This document shows, piece by piece, positions 1 through 13,727 of a stretch of 64,000 nucleotides of DNA. Origin of the DNA: Gigantopelta aegis. Lineage: Eukaryota > Mollusca > Gastropoda > Neomphalida > Peltospiridae. Under the pieces are notes generated by a model that searched no databases, had not been told where the DNA came from, and was given only the letters and a program-made list of their open reading frames with translations. The position numbers were made by a program, and so were the translations under genes. The stretch's first letter is position 1; the number at the start of each line of letters is the position of its first letter. The stretch lies in the NCBI RefSeq assembly GCF_016097555.1, contig NC_054704.1:47422413-47486412 (forward strand), in the 5' to 3' direction.

Positions 1-199
1 CGACTGGTATATTAAAGGCTGTGGTATGTACTACCCTGTCTGTGGGATGGTGCATATAAAAGAACCCTTGCTGCTAATCGAAGAGTAGCCCATGAAGTGG
101 CGACAGCAGGTTTCTCTCTCAACATCTGTGTGGTCCTTAACCATATAACCGTAAATAAAATGTGTCGAGTGCGTCGTTAAATAAAACATTTCTTTCTTT
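1..199 (+). mobile_element. Family-2 SINE, 5' end outside the window
   Basis: Starts within the element at CGACTGGTATATTAAAGGC, continues GTGCATATAAAAGAACCC and CCCATGAAGTGGCGACAGCA, and ends GTCGTTAAATAAAACATTTC. Confidence 0.85.
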
Positions 200-880
200 G
201 CACCCTTGTTTTGGCTTCATACACAATAAATATAACATATCTTACCATATTTCATAAAAGGTACAACTTTTTAATTACAAGATTTGCTTCAAACACATTC
301 AGGTGCATTAATAATGTTCAAACTAAATATTTTAATAGCAATTTGTTATTGTAAGGAGATGAAAAGTGACATCATTCAAATTCAAAATTAGCTACAATGC
401 TTTGGCACATTAAAATAAAAACTGGTCTACTAACCGTGACCCGTCAAAATTCTATAACAAGCAGACATTGTTTACAGGTCAGTATGTTTTTATTTTTTAA
501 AAGGTGAAAGAAATAAAAAGTACCTTTTGTCAAATATATCATAAAAAAAATACCGTTTAATTGATATGTTATATTTATTGTGTACGAAGCTAAAACAAGA
601 GTCATTGACTTTACAATTAAGAGATACAAAATGTTTGTTTGTTTTATTTAATGACACCTATAGAGCACATTGATTTATTAATCAATGGATATTGGATGTC
701 AAAAATACAAAATATGCTTTGTAATTTGTACAATGCTTTTAAAAACAAAATCAACAAACATTTAAAAATAGTAAATTTTTATTATCTGTAATTATAAAAG
801 AATATAATTAATTATTTAAATTAAAAAAATATAAATTAGTTTGCAAAATGATTCATTGTAAATTTATTTACAAACCGATA
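200..880. repeat. Interspersed repeat with inverted ends, then A+T-rich sequence
   Basis: GCACCCTTGTTTTGGCTT plus ACACAATAAATATAACATAT at 201-243 recurs inverted at about 557-606, so 201-606 is probably a MITE. Related ends occur at about 18000-18045 (inverted) and 42380-42420. No coding is seen in 610-880. Confidence 0.6.
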
Positions 881-1040
881 AAATGTAACATTACTTACAA
901 GTACCGGTAAGTCTTGGAACAAGCATTATATAATGATTTAAATGCAAACAAAATGTAACATTACTTACAAGTACCGGTAAGTCTTGGAACAAACATTATA
1001 TAATGATTTAAATGCAAACAAAATGTAACATTACTTACAT
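881..1040. repeat. 70-bp tandem repeat, 2.3 copies
   Basis: AAATGTAACATTACTTACAA followed by GTACCGGTAAGTCTTGGAAC recurs at 881, 951 and 1021 (the last partial), with one visible difference between the full copies. Confidence 0.95.
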
Positions 1041-1679
1041 TATAAAAGTTTACAAAAAGTTTAAAAAATACCTAAACTTAACCAATCAAACTAGAATGCA
1101 TCTAATGAAGCTTGTTTACATTACAATGGTGCTAAACATCACAGAAAACTCCCAAGTAGTACTATCGACGTCCCAAACTACGTTTACCTAACGACAAAGA
1201 CAGGCAGTGGTGGCACAGTGTAAAAAATAGTGGTACAGACTCGCCTTTCAAATTACTTGTAAGGATATTTTCACAGATACAATAAATATACCCACACACA
1301 CACAAACACAAAAGTGGTATGGCTGTACCGTCTATGCCGCCCCTGACAGGAATACGATATTTACGGAAATACTATTCTACATTTTCAGCTACAGTACGTG
1401 AAACAAAATTAATTGCAATCAGTTAAAGTAAAAAATGAACAATGTGGACGTAAAACAAATCCATTCTAGTAAACAAATCTAAAGCATCCTTCAGCAAACG
1501 GGAAAGAGTGCAACATTTCTAACTGTGTTCAGGCGCATGCGTTTGCAAAAAAGTATTTCGTACTGCGCATCTGCAGTTGATCATTTTCCATTTTTAAGGC
1601 CTCTACATGGAAAAAAAAAAAATTTCTTAACTACGCACAGTTGACGAACACTTTGTTTAATATTTTTTTTAAAGGAAAA
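1041..1679. other. Intergenic, nothing recognised
   Basis: Mostly unique sequence with a short (CA)n near 1293 and an A-run near 1610. No frame, splice-like or repeat structure is visible. Confidence 0.5.
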
Positions 1680-2131
1680 ATTCAGGTTGTTAAGTGTTCT
1701 GGTCCGGTCTACATTTCACCAACACCCATCATTAACACTTGATGTCAATATGGATAGGTATTACGTTCATACCAGTTAATAATTAATAAAATATAATTTC
1801 TTAAATGAATTGATTTTTAATTAACATAATTTATACACTCAAAATTATTTACAATTGTTATGAATGGATTATGAATACTATTCACTACAGTAGAGGCACA
1901 CCTTTATCAGATCGAATATAATAATTGAAAACAAATTCTAATGGGGCATAAAAATCGTAAAAATTAAATGATTTGTTCTTGTTGATCTAGCATATGTGAG
2001 GTCAAGTCAATTTCTATGAGTCATGTGGACCCGAAATTGATAATTTTAAGAAATAAACCAAAACAACTTAGTAAAATTAATAGTTTTAGGTGTTTGAAAG
2101 GTTCTGTATTTAGATACTTACTTGTCTGAAC

Positions 2132-2819
2132 CAGGGGTAGGAATTGGTGAACTGTAAAAAAGAGGAAATCTAGAGGGGTCCGGGGGCATACTGCATTGCG
2201 ATGCCTTCACAAGATTCATAAGAAAGAAATGTTTTATTTAACGACGCACTCAACACATTTTATTTACTGTTATATGGCGTTAAACATATGTTTAAGGACC
2301 ACACAGATTTTGAGAGGAAACCTGCTGTCGCCACTACATGAGCTACTCTTTCCAATCAGCAGCAAGGGATCTTTTATTTGCACTTCCCACAGGCAGGATA
2401 GCACAAACCATGGCCTTTGTTGAACCAGTTATGGATCACTGGGCGGTGCAAGTGGTTTACACCTACCCATTGAGCCTTGCGGAGCACTCACTCAGGGTTT
2501 GGAGTCGGTATCTGGATTAAAAATCCCATGCCTCCACTGGGATCCGAACCCATTACCTACCAGCCTGTAGACCGATGACCTAACCACGACGCCACCGAGG
2601 CCGGTCACAAGATTCATAATGACTTCACAACGTAATCTGATGTGTAACGTCATCATTTAGGTAAGTTTTATGATATAGCGCTAAGATAGCTTAAAAAATC
2701 TGGGTCCAGAAGTTTACATGACTGATCGCCCACCTCGCAGGAAAGGACGATTAAAATGCGAGGAAACGTAATGTTCCGTGAGAGGAAAACTGCAGATCCG
2801 AGGAGAATTTCCACCCCTG
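2132..2819. mobile_element. hAT-type MITE with 6-bp duplication, carrying a SINE
   Basis: Ends CAGGGGTAGGAATT and AATTTCCACCCCTG are inverted, flanked by CTGAAC at 2126-2131 and 2820-2825. The same family is seen without insertion at 40935-41117. About 290 bp are its own. Confidence 0.87.
2221..2604 (-). mobile_element. Chimeric SINE: family-1 head, family-2 tail
   Basis: Perfect 14-bp target duplication TCACAAGATTCATA at 2207-2220 and 2605-2618. Minus strand: the head is family 1 (CGGCCTCGGTGGCGTCGTGG, then GGGTTCGGATCCCAG-like B box, CTTGCACCG), but the tail is family 2 (ACACATTTTATTTACTG; AACGACGCACTCAACAC on the plus strand). One clean duplication shows it inserted as one chimera. Confidence 0.9.
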
Positions 2820-3050
2820 CTGAACTTTATTGTTAATGAAAATGTTCTAGAACTGTGAAGAAAAACCTCACAAATGAACGACAAACAGACAACAAAAAAT
2901 CGGATGTTGATTGTGCAAATTGTGCACGAGAAAACAAACTGAACGGAGTTGGAAGCATAACACAGTTTGGGACATTGACGATAATCAAGAAGACGTTTCT
3001 GAAATCTGCCCCCTTCCATAATATTTTGTATACTCGCACAATTATTATTC

Positions 3051-3563
3051 TGGAATGTCACAATGTTAAAGACTTATATTTTTTGTAGTTTTTTTTTACA
3101 CATGCCACTCTGATTTAATACTGGTCATGACTGTCCAAACAAATCAAAGAATATTTTTGTCATCAGTTCTAGAAAGTAAAAGTGGGGTCTTGCACACACA
3201 CATACAGTTTCAATAATGAACCACAATTAAACAAAAACTGAAATGGCTGTTAATGAGCTTTTTATAAGATGCAAGACATCTGTATTCTTTCTGCCATTAT
3301 TGGCCATTAGATGTTTTAATGAGGTTACTCTTCAACCAGTTTGACTTGCTGTGATTTGTTTCAGTGTTACTATGAGACTTAAATCACCTAGCCTATCTGC
3401 ACCCCAACACAATTACAATATACTCACTTATGCATGGGACATACCTTTCGAAATTCTTTAATATTACTTACTTGTTCTGAACAAAGCTGAAAAAGAGATA
3501 TTTATTTCTCATTAACAACTGATCGTGATTTTGTTTTCCAAAGGTACATTTAACAAACAATAT
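3051..3563. repeat. Duplicated 0.5-kb segment, copy 1
   Basis: Begins TGGAATGTCACAATGTTAAA and ends GGTACATTTAACAAACAATA. Matches 7203-7727 in direct orientation with few differences plus small gaps. Lies downstream of PPT1. Confidence 0.93.
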
Positions 3564-3791
3564 TACTCTGAGGCCTAATTAAGAAAGCTCTCATAAGCAA
3601 CATTGCATTGTTCATGCAAGTCTCTTTGCATTGCATTATGGGATCGCAAAAATGCCAGACTGAGAGTTTAGTGAATTAGGTCTATACTGTGTGACCAGTT
3701 AATTGAACATGAGTCACAACTGGACACATGTAGAAAAGTCTCACTCAGTACTAACCTTGCTAACCTAATGAATAAATACATTTTTAACAAC
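3564..3791. other. Intergenic, nothing recognised
   Basis: A+T-rich sequence between the duplicated segment and a hAT-type MITE; no feature found. Confidence 0.4.
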
Positions 3792-4126
3792 CAGTGATAA
3801 AAATAAGCAGAATTTTTTACTAGTCCACTGCACATATACATCTAAAAATCTACTTGTCCACCAATATTTTCACTTGTCCAAATAAGTGGTTTATTTTATT
3901 CAAGTATCAGGATGATGTTTGTGATTGATAAAAATGAAACTGCACTGAAAATGTTTACTTCCCGTCCACTGGACATGTTTACTTCCTGTCCACTGGACAT
4001 GTTTACTTCCCGTCCACTGGACATGTTTACTTCCCGTCCACTGGACAACCACTGAGGCACATTTTGCTTGTCCGAATAGATTTTTACATGTCGGGACAAA
4101 TGGACAAGTGCGTATTTCGAACACCG
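3792..4126. mobile_element. hAT-type MITE with 5-bp duplication
   Basis: Ends CAGTGATAAAAATAAGC and GCGTATTTCGAACACCG are diverged inverted copies, flanked by ACAAC at 3787-3791 and 4127-4131. Contains four copies of a 24-bp unit. Confidence 0.75.
3953..4048. repeat. 24-bp tandem repeat, four copies
   Basis: Unit GTTTACTTCC + YGTCCACTGGACAT, inside the MITE at 3792-4126. Three junctions are almost identical, so the expansion is recent. Confidence 0.95.
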
Positions 4127-4561
4127 ACAACATAAACAGGATCAACTAACGGCTCATTTGCAATACAATGCCCATTTTCACTAATACACAACAAAATCAT
4201 AATTAATGAAAGGATTTATCTTCCATCCTAATTAACAGATGATAAATGCAACACATAATCACCAAGCCAGACATAACATGTTAGCATAGTAAAATTCATA
4301 TTGCATCTGTCATGGGTATATACATGTAAGATTACTATTTCACAACAAAAACAAAGCATAATAAATCTCATAAATATAATATGCTTATTCTTAGCACAGT
4401 ATGTGTGGAAAAAAATAAGTTACATGGTTAGAATTAAGCATATTGAAAGTAAATGTTTATTCAACAGTGTTAAGTGCTAGGTTGTCGGTTTCCAGGAATA
4501 AAAAGAATCAGAATTAACAGCTGAATACAACACAGATCAATTTTTAATTATCACAGATAGA
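4127..4561 (-). other. PPT1: Probable PPT1 3' untranslated region and flank
   Basis: Directly after the PPT1 stop on the minus strand. A minus-strand AATAAA near 4453 may be the poly(A) signal; I see no other structure. Confidence 0.5.
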
Positions 4562-4693
4562 TTAGGCAGGAGCCAGATATGGCTTGATGATGTTTTCTAT
4601 GAACCACTCTTCTGTAAAACGCAGGTGATCAGAATTGCTGGTTAGAAACTTGATGCGCCCACTGGTATAAAGTTCTTGAAGTCCAATGTAATT
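4562..4693 (-). CDS. PPT1: PPT1 exon 9, carries the catalytic histidine and stop
   Basis: 132 nt after TTTTTTGCAG, ending in TAA at 4562. Encodes [31 protein letters not shown] and [12 protein letters not shown]. His275 in SDHL aligns with human His289. A minus-strand AATAAA lies about 105 bp past the stop (near 4453) and is a possible poly(A) signal. Confidence 0.95.
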   Translation of the reverse strand, partial: NYIGLQELYTSGRIKFLTSNSDHLRFTEEWFIENIIKPYLAPA

Positions 4694-4871
4694 CTGCAAA
4701 AAATTGAGAGAAAAACTAAGTTAATTCTTACATAGCCAAGAATTTTTCAATTATTTTTGTCTTCACTAAACTATAGATCAAAATGTTAGCACTGGTATAG
4801 GAAGTGGGGAGGGGGCATATGCCCCCCACTTAGTACGTGTTTTTACGAGTATTTATATATACATGTATATG

Positions 4872-4908
<37 letters not shown>

Positions 4909-4961
4909 CACTTTTTGGCAGCAATGATGGTTTTTACATATTTATACATGTATTTATATAT

Positions 4962-4997
<36 letters not shown>

Positions 4998-7119
4998 ACA
5001 CACACACTTTCTGGCACCTTCCTACGCCTGTGGTTAGCATACCAAAAGATTGAGCCAGTAATATAGATAGTAATAAAAGTTATGACAATATGTTAAAAAT
5101 GACAGATAAAGTTTCGGCAGACTAATATATATGTGTATAACAGCATCAGTAAGAAACTATTGATGTAGCCGGAGGATAGTTTCTGAAGATTAAGCAATGT
5201 ACCTACAAGCTTGGGATTCTTATCAAGAACTTAAAACAATTTTGTTTCAAAGCACCTTTTGGTTTGCATACAGATATAACTTTGGTTTGGTCAAGTTTTT
5301 AATTAAGTAATATGCATACGTTAACAACAGGTTTAGGTCAAAGTAAGGATTAGATAATTTAGTTTCTAGAAACTTACCTTGATATAAAGTTCACTTTGTG
5401 TCATGTTGTACAGAATCTGGCTCTGTCCAGGTTTGTAAAATCCAAACCACTGAAATTAGAGTAATTATATAATAATATCTAGGTGGAGTTCTCTGAAGAA
5501 AGAAAGGAACATTTTACTCAGGAGCCTGGCTATTTCACTTCAGCCAGTGCTCCATGACTGGTATATCAAAGGCTGTGGTATGTGCAATCCTGTGCTCCAC
5601 AACTGGTATATCACAGGCCTTTGCATCTGCTGTATTGTCTGTGGGAAAGTGCATATAAAAGATCCCTTGCTACTAATGGGAAAATGTAGCAGGTTTCCTT
5701 TCTTAGACGATATGTCTAAATTACCAAATGTTTCACATCCAATATGTCTAAATTACCAAATGTTTCACATCCAATTGCCGAAGAATAATAAATCAATATG
5801 CTCTACTTCTTTTGTTGTTGCTCAGCAGCCACATAGTAATTGTCACAGCTCATGGGTACAGAAAAAAGCTGTTATTAATGATAGAACAACTTTGGGCTAC
5901 CATATAGGTTATTCCTTCAAACCTATGTGTCATTTATATGCACTTTCCAACAGACAATACAGCAAATGCATAGGCCTATGATATACGAGTTGTGGATCAC
6001 TAGTTGTAATAGAAAAGAACCCACTAGCTTCTAGGATGGGATTTGAACCTAGAACCAGTCACACCTCAGGTGCATTCTCTAACCACAAAACTATATTCCA
6101 AATGTTTTGTCTACGAGAGCATCAGCCAACATTTTTGTAATTTCATCAACACTGTACTCCAATATAAAATGTTTTTCTACATACCAAAGCTGAAGTGAAT
6201 GCTATTATAATGCTGCAGCTAAAAGTTTAAATACACACCTCACTTTCTTTAGGAACAACCATAGTGTCCTGTGCAAACTTCACCAGCACCATGTTCTTCA
6301 ACTTCAACAGGTTCGTCTTGTATGTGGCGTTCTTTGTCTAAAACGTTAACACATTTTATAATCATTTATAAACATGATATTCACTAAAATTAAACCAATT
6401 AATTCAACATGGGTTAACTGTTTTATTTTCAAACAGTTGGTAACAATTACACATTCGAATAACCCTTCCAGTGAATATTCATATTGCTGGTGAAGTATTG
6501 GGATATTGTTTACAATAATTAATACTCACTGTTACTACTTGGCAAATCTTTGTTACAATTATAAACAAAAATCAAAAGCCATAAGCATCGGAAGATGCCT
6601 GTTAATGGTTGGGCCACTTGTATATTAATTCGTTTTCCAACTGGGGGATGGGGGGTGGGTGTACAATTTTTCAAAGTTGGGAGGCCAGTACTCTCCCCCC
6701 CCCCCCCACAATGTCTATGAAAACCTTGACCTTCAAATGGTAGTATGACTGACAAGTCAAAAAACACACTAAATATATCTTAATCATTGAGATATAATTA
6801 TTTTAACTATTAAAAAATACCAAGTGTTTTTATTTTATGCACATATGGATTTTTTTTACCATGAAAAGTGTAAAAAGAGAAAGGTGTAAAACGACACCTC
6901 TCTATATTTACTGACAAACAATCTTACAGGTCTTTCCTGGTTGATATCGGCAAGGAAGATGCTCTTAGCTCTGTACTCTGCTTCATTCATTGGATCGTGC
7001 CAGTATTCCGCCTGCACCAAGCTAAAATAAAACAACACAATTTAGACAGTCTAACAGAGAAAGGCAAAGAGTATTTGTTTGAGACCTTGATATATCTTAC
7101 AGCTTTCTAAATTGCAACG

Positions 7120-7163
<44 letters not shown>

Positions 7164-10100
7164 AACAGTTTTGGTCATATATACATCAATTGTGGGGCAC
7201 TGGTTGGAATGTCACAATGTTAAAGACTTATATTTTTTTAAGTTTTTATTTTACACATGCCACTCTGATTTAATACTGGTCATGACAATCCAAACAAATC
7301 AAAGAATATTTTTGTCATCAGTTCTAGAAAGTAAAAGTGGGGTCTGGCACACACACATACAGTTTCAATAATGAACCACAATTAAACAAAAACTGAAATG
7401 GCTGCTAATGAGCTTTTCATAAGATAAACAATAAATGCAAGACATCTGTATTCTTTCTGCCATAATTGGCCATTAAATGTTTTCATGAGGTCATTCTTCA
7501 ACCAGCCTGACTTGCTGTGATTTGTTTCAGTGTTACTATGAGACTTAAATCACCTAGCCTATCCGCACCCCAACACAATTATAATATACTCACTTGTGCA
7601 TGGGACATATCTTTCAAAATTCTTTAATATTACTTACTTGTTCTGAACAAAGCTGAAAAGAGATGTTTATTTCTCATTAACAACTGATCGTGATTTTGTT
7701 CTCCAAAGGTACATTTAACAAACAATAAGTACAAAAAATCAACTCTGGCCAGTTTTGTGTCTACATGTATATATCATAAACAGCTGTAAGCATTTTACCC
7801 TCAATGTGTCACATATTTTAACCCAGGGCTAGTTGTGGCAGTCTCCAAATTCGCCAATTGTGAATTTTAACAACAATTGGCGTGTTTTATTTTAATTTGG
7901 CAAAATAATTTCATGAAATAATTGATATTTTGCTATAAAATATCTGGGTTTCTGCAGGTTTTGAAGTTTAGTAGACAATTTGGTGAAATATTTTGCTATG
8001 AAATATCTGGGTTTCTGCAGTTTTTGAAGTTTAGTAGACAATTTGGTGAAATAGTTTGCTGACCCAGAGCTAGCCCTGTTTTAAGCCCAGCAGCATCAAT
8101 GCTAATCTATCCTACATTAACATCTACTTACATGGCTACATAAATTTCTTAAGAAGTCACCTCTCATGATCCTGTCTTGCTATTCTCCCATATCAACTAA
8201 TATTGTACTAATTAACAAACATTTTAATTGTATATCAATTTTGTTTCACAGTAAAAGAGTTAATAACCTTTAATTGTGACCTCGATTGCTGTGGCACAAA
8301 TATGGTTTAGGTATAAATTCCATATTATATTCTGTATGTACTCTTAGCGTGCTAGATGGTAAAGCTTACATAATTGTGATCAAGTTTATAAACAAGGCAA
8401 TTATATAAAAACAAAACATAACATGCAATTAAATCTCTACCATAAACTTATTAAGACTTGAATAAAGAGTGAATTTAATTACCCAACATATGCTCCTTCA
8501 TTGAGCATTTCACGGATAAAATTACAAATGGTGGACGAGGCAGGGCAGCGTGGGAATCCATAAACACCTGAAAGATTAATGTTTATAATAAAACAGTTTT
8601 ACATTAGTGGAGGAAACTTCAAACATCATACAGAATGAAAAGGTAATAAATGTGTGTTTAGTAATATCCTATTACAGTAACTATTATTTGATAAATATAC
8701 TGTGCAGACATTGAAACAAGCAACGATTCTGGTAACCCATGTACAGCTAGGTTACTACGAAATGCAGACCTGCTAAAGATACATTTATATTACCCATATG
8801 GTTTAAAATATCTTGGTACATATCAAAGAACCCCAAGTGGGACATAACACTTTGTCATCATCGATTGGCGCACAACAACCTTACACTTGTTTCAGGAACG
8901 TTAACTAAAAGAGTTGAGTGACATAGATTAACATCAATAATGGGTAATAAATAGGATATTAAATTTACTATCCATTTTGTATCATGTTTATGTCCCTCAT
9001 GAAATAATTTTCACTGTCACTCACTAAAGCTCAAGACAATTGAAAATGATTTCACTCGGTACATAAACATGACACAAAAAGGAAGCTTGTTTAATAGGCC
9101 TATATCCTATAAATACAGACCTGGTTGAGACACATTTAATATATCCTATAAATATTTCCATTATCATTACTAAAAATACCTTCACAGACACACTGATACT
9201 TTGTTATTCATTCACATCACTGTTCTCATTGTACTGATTATTAGTACTGTATGTGTATCTAAAGAACACTCAACTGAAAACAAAATTGATGTAAAATTGG
9301 TTTAATAAGATTTTGTGGAGAACACCGTACCGTTCTTGACGTGGTAATTAAATTTCTGGTATCCTGAACAACCATTCTCGAGTTATTTTGATGCCTGGAT
9401 GTGATCAACGGTGAATGAAACACATTGATGCTACATACCCTACACTTTTCAATCACATGTATTACGAAGGGTACTTTTGTATGCCCATTCCAGGTAAAAC
9501 AGTATATACCAGTCATGGATCACTCATTGGAATAGAACATACCTAGTGGCAGAGCTCACACAGTAAAGAATGTACTTTAAGCCAGTGTTTACATATGTTG
9601 AGTATTTTCTTAAAATTTATTAAAAAGTGTCTAATTTAAATGAATTTTTTAAAGCTAAATACCGAATGTTGTAGGCACTTTGTATAAAAATTATCAAATT
9701 ATCAACTGGCTATTTTGGCAATGGGCCTGAAGTGTACAGTGGCCATGGCAACCCCTAAACAAACCTTTTTTTCCTTTTTTGTTACTGTATTAAATTTTAT
9801 AAAATCATATATACCAGTACAGCGTGTGGGTTATCCCCCCATATGGGTTGCGCCCCCTATAAAATCCTGGCTACGCCAGTGAAAGTGTATGTGTGTTCAT
9901 GCATGGAGCTACAATTTGTCTCCTGATAGAGGAAACCATGAAATACCTCAAGTGATTTCAACAACTAATCTTTCAGTTAGGTAAGCACAGCACATGTAAA
10001 AAGACATCAATAAAAAAACCTGACATATATACTAAAACGCAAAAGAAACGCAGGTCCTGAAAATGCGAAAGAATTGCACTTTGTAAAGCAGTATCTTTGG

Positions 10101-13100
10101 TGGAATTGAACCTCAACTGTGTTAAAGGACATGGCACACACCCACACCGCAGTCCCACCTGCGTGTCAATTTCATTACCTGTGTGACGTCACGAATTCTC
10201 AAAACACGTTGTTTGCACGTGCTGGATCATCCGTATCATGAATCCAGTGCAAACACACTCATTGAAATGCTTATAAAGCCTACACACCTGGATTTAATCG
10301 CATAAATTCAATTTGAGTAGTGACAGACAACAGAATCACATTTTAAAAATGCCGCGACTGACGCAACTCCAGCGAGGGATGGCCATCGGGATGTTGCAAG
10401 CCGGACAGACCCGTACTGCTGTAGCCAGACAATTGGGATGTCATGTTTCGACAATCGCACGCCTTTCTCAACGTCACCAAATCACTGGATCTGTGAACGA
10501 TCGACCACGCACCGGCCGCCCGAGGGTGACAACCGCAGCCCTAGACCGGTACATCCGGGTGACCCACCTTAGGAATCGGATGCTGCCAGCAGCTAACACC
10601 GCTCACCAGGTGCGTGGTCCACGTGGTCCAGTGTCCGCCGATACCGTCCGACGCCGTCTGAGGGCAGCAGGACTCCGTAACCGCCGTCCTTATGTGGGAC
10701 CAATATTGACCCCTCGGCACCGCCAACAACATCAACAGTGGGCGCAACAACATCAAAGATGGCGACGTGGCCAGTGGCAACAAGTTCTGTTTACTGATGA
10801 GAGCCGTTACAATCTTTCCAACGCTGATGGCCGAATCCGAGTATGGCGACGTCGACATGAACGTTACTCCGACTGCTGCGTTCTGCAGGCCGACCGATGG
10901 GGCGGGGGTAGTGTGATGGTGTGGGGTGGGTTCTCATTCAACCACAGAACACAACTTCATGTGTTCAGACAACGCGTTAATGCCGCCGTGTACCAAAATG
11001 ACGTCATCAACAATCACGTCGTTCCCTTCTTTGCCGCTCACCCACGTGTGCGCTTGCTGCAGCAAGACAATGCCAGGCCGCACACTGCCAGGGCAACACA
11101 GGCGTTGCTGGCTCAGCACAACATCCCAACGTTGCTGTGGCCAGCCTTATCACCGGACATGGCGCCTATCGAACACGTCTGGGATGAAATCGGACGTCGC
11201 CTTCAGGCTCGCGGACAACCTCAGAATATGCAGGCGCTGGAGGCAGCATTGGTCCATGAATGGAACTCACTCCCTCAGGCATTCTTTCAACGGCTTGTCA
11301 ACTCAATGAGGAGACGTTGCACTGCCTGTTTGAATGCCCAGGGTGGTCACACGCGATACTGACTTTGACAATGCTACAGGTCGTCTCTTTCACATTTTTA
11401 ACATGGACCCCCACCCTACTTTATGACATGAAACAATAGCCAAAAAGGAATTCAATCAAAAATTTCCAACACCAATGTGTGCCGAATTGGTGTAGCTCCA
11501 AAATAAATGTTGAAATCTTCATTTCGTTTTGTTTTTTTAATATTTTATATCCAATTTAATGAGAACCTGCGTTTCTTTTGCGTTTTAGTATAGAAACACA
11601 CTCTATGTTGATCATATACTCTTTAGACGAGAGTTAAAACAACACTTCTACATGTAGCAGTTTATATTACCTTGATGTTGGCCTCCCACAGATATAAGGT
11701 TCATCATTGGTGGAAAAGGACACTTCTGTGCAATAGCTCGACTGAAAATTAACAGATCATGGATAAAGATGTGAGGCAGCACACGAACAGTTAATGACAA
11801 TAAATCCAATCCAGAAACAATTTAAAAAAAAAATCAGATGACATATTATATTATTAAATACTGGCATAAAGGAATGTTTACCCACACAGCAATGTTTGCC
11901 CTGTAGAGTAAAATTGCAGTCCATTATAAACTTTGAGAAGTTTGACTATTTGGTGTCTAATATGGTTACTTTCAAAGTTGGGACTTTAGTGAGAGAAAAC
12001 ATCCGGCTGCTGTTACATCTATAGTTACAAGTTACCAAGGATTAAGCTGAAGCCCCAAAATATTAGCAATACAAATTGATAAGAAAAGCTGTCACCAAAT
12101 TCAAGTTTAATTTTTAACCAAACAGCAAAAATGGTGGTACATCTATAAACGACAGACGATTTTCGAATTAGCTTTTTGGTGAATTAGTAATGAAACATAT
12201 GCACCAAATTCAATTTAAAATTAGCATTTGGCGAGCGATAGCTTAGCCCTGGGTTACTAAAAAAGACGCCACTAGAGCACATTGATTTTTTATCTTATCA
12301 TCGGCTATTGGACGTCAAATATATGGTCATTCTGACACTGTTTTTTAGAGGAAACCCGCTGTCACCACATAGGCTTCTCTTTTACGACAGGCAGCAAGGG
12401 ATCTTTTATTTGCGCTTCCCACAGGCAGGATAGCACAAACAATGGACTTTGTTGAACCAGTTATGGATCACTGGTCGGTCCAAGTGGTTTACACCTTACC
12501 CATTGAGCCTTGCGGAGCACTCACTCAGGGTTTGGAGTCGGTATCTGGATTAAAAATCCCATGCCTCGACTGGGATCCGAATCCAGTACCTACCAGCCTG
12601 TAGACCGATGACCTAACCACGGCGCTACTGAGGCCGGTAACCATGGGTTACTACTACCAAATACCAGCAAGAGATTTTATTTATCAGGGGTGTGATACCC
12701 ATTTTAAAATAGAAGCAGAAATGATCTTTAAAAAGCTGAAACCTCTATACCATATCTAAATAAAGGTAATTTTTCAGCATTAAAGATCAAATACAGTCTA
12801 CTTTGTGAAAATCATAAACGGTGAAATCGGATAAAAAGCAAAAAATTACAACCTTTTAAATGTACTTTCTAACAAGACAGGAAAGCACATACTACAGCCT
12901 TTGATGTACCAGTCATGGGCAGGGTTTGAATTACACGATAGCAAATTCTAATTAGTGGTTTTTTTTAATGCAGCCGAAATAACAAACAAGTTGTAAACAG
13001 TGAAAAGGCCGATTAGTAAGCAAATTGTTTCAAATTGTTCTGTACGGTGAACACAATCAACACAATTTAATAGCCAACAATGTATCTAATGTGGGGTCAT

Positions 13101-13696
13101 GTATATTATTAATAAAGTTATATTATTGTGCATGTAGGCCAATGTAAGAAAACAACACACACATGATAAATACTTGTACATAGTGATCCATTTAGCACAA
13201 GATAAATAATTTCCGGTTACAGCAAATTTGTTTCAGTCAATTTTATTTTATTATTGATTTATTTTTAAGCATTTATATTTAGTTTATGCCTTCAAACCCC
13301 ATAAATATCTTCTTAATTTGCAATTGTGCCCCTAGTGTGTACTCAAAATTGCCTTGGTGCCTCTCAAAGGCGATACCCAGTAATTGCAGTGCCCCTCTGA
13401 CAACATAATTCAAACCCTGCTATCATGGGCCATTGGTTGGAACAGGAAAAACCTGAAGGTTCCACATGTACTTCATGTAAGTGCTCCACTACAGAGCTAC
13501 ATTTTTGACACAGTCCCATTGATAAATACAAATGCTACATAAGCACAACTCTTACAGAAACTGGCCTCCTTGAGAAAAACCAACAGCATTATATCCTTTC
13601 TGAAGTTTTACGTCATTCTTCAGTTTTTTGCAAACCATATCAAGCTGTTTGTTGACATTCAAGAAAAATCCATTCTCTGTGTCCTGAATAAGATAA

Positions 13697-13727
<31 letters not shown>

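Larger units (their letters stand above)
1680..3000. repeat. Dispersed repeat R, copy 1, with nested insertions
   Basis: 1680-2125 and 2826-3000 match 45690-46060 in the same orientation (shared: TTATACACTCAAAATTATTT, ACTATTCACTACAGT, GGAAGCATAACRCAGTT). A hAT-type MITE (2132-2819) entered this copy and a SINE entered the MITE. Confidence 0.8.

Noticed and set aside
10541-10858. Minus-strand and second-frame open stretches within the Tc1 element
   Set aside because: Shadows of the transposase frame; no family resemblance.
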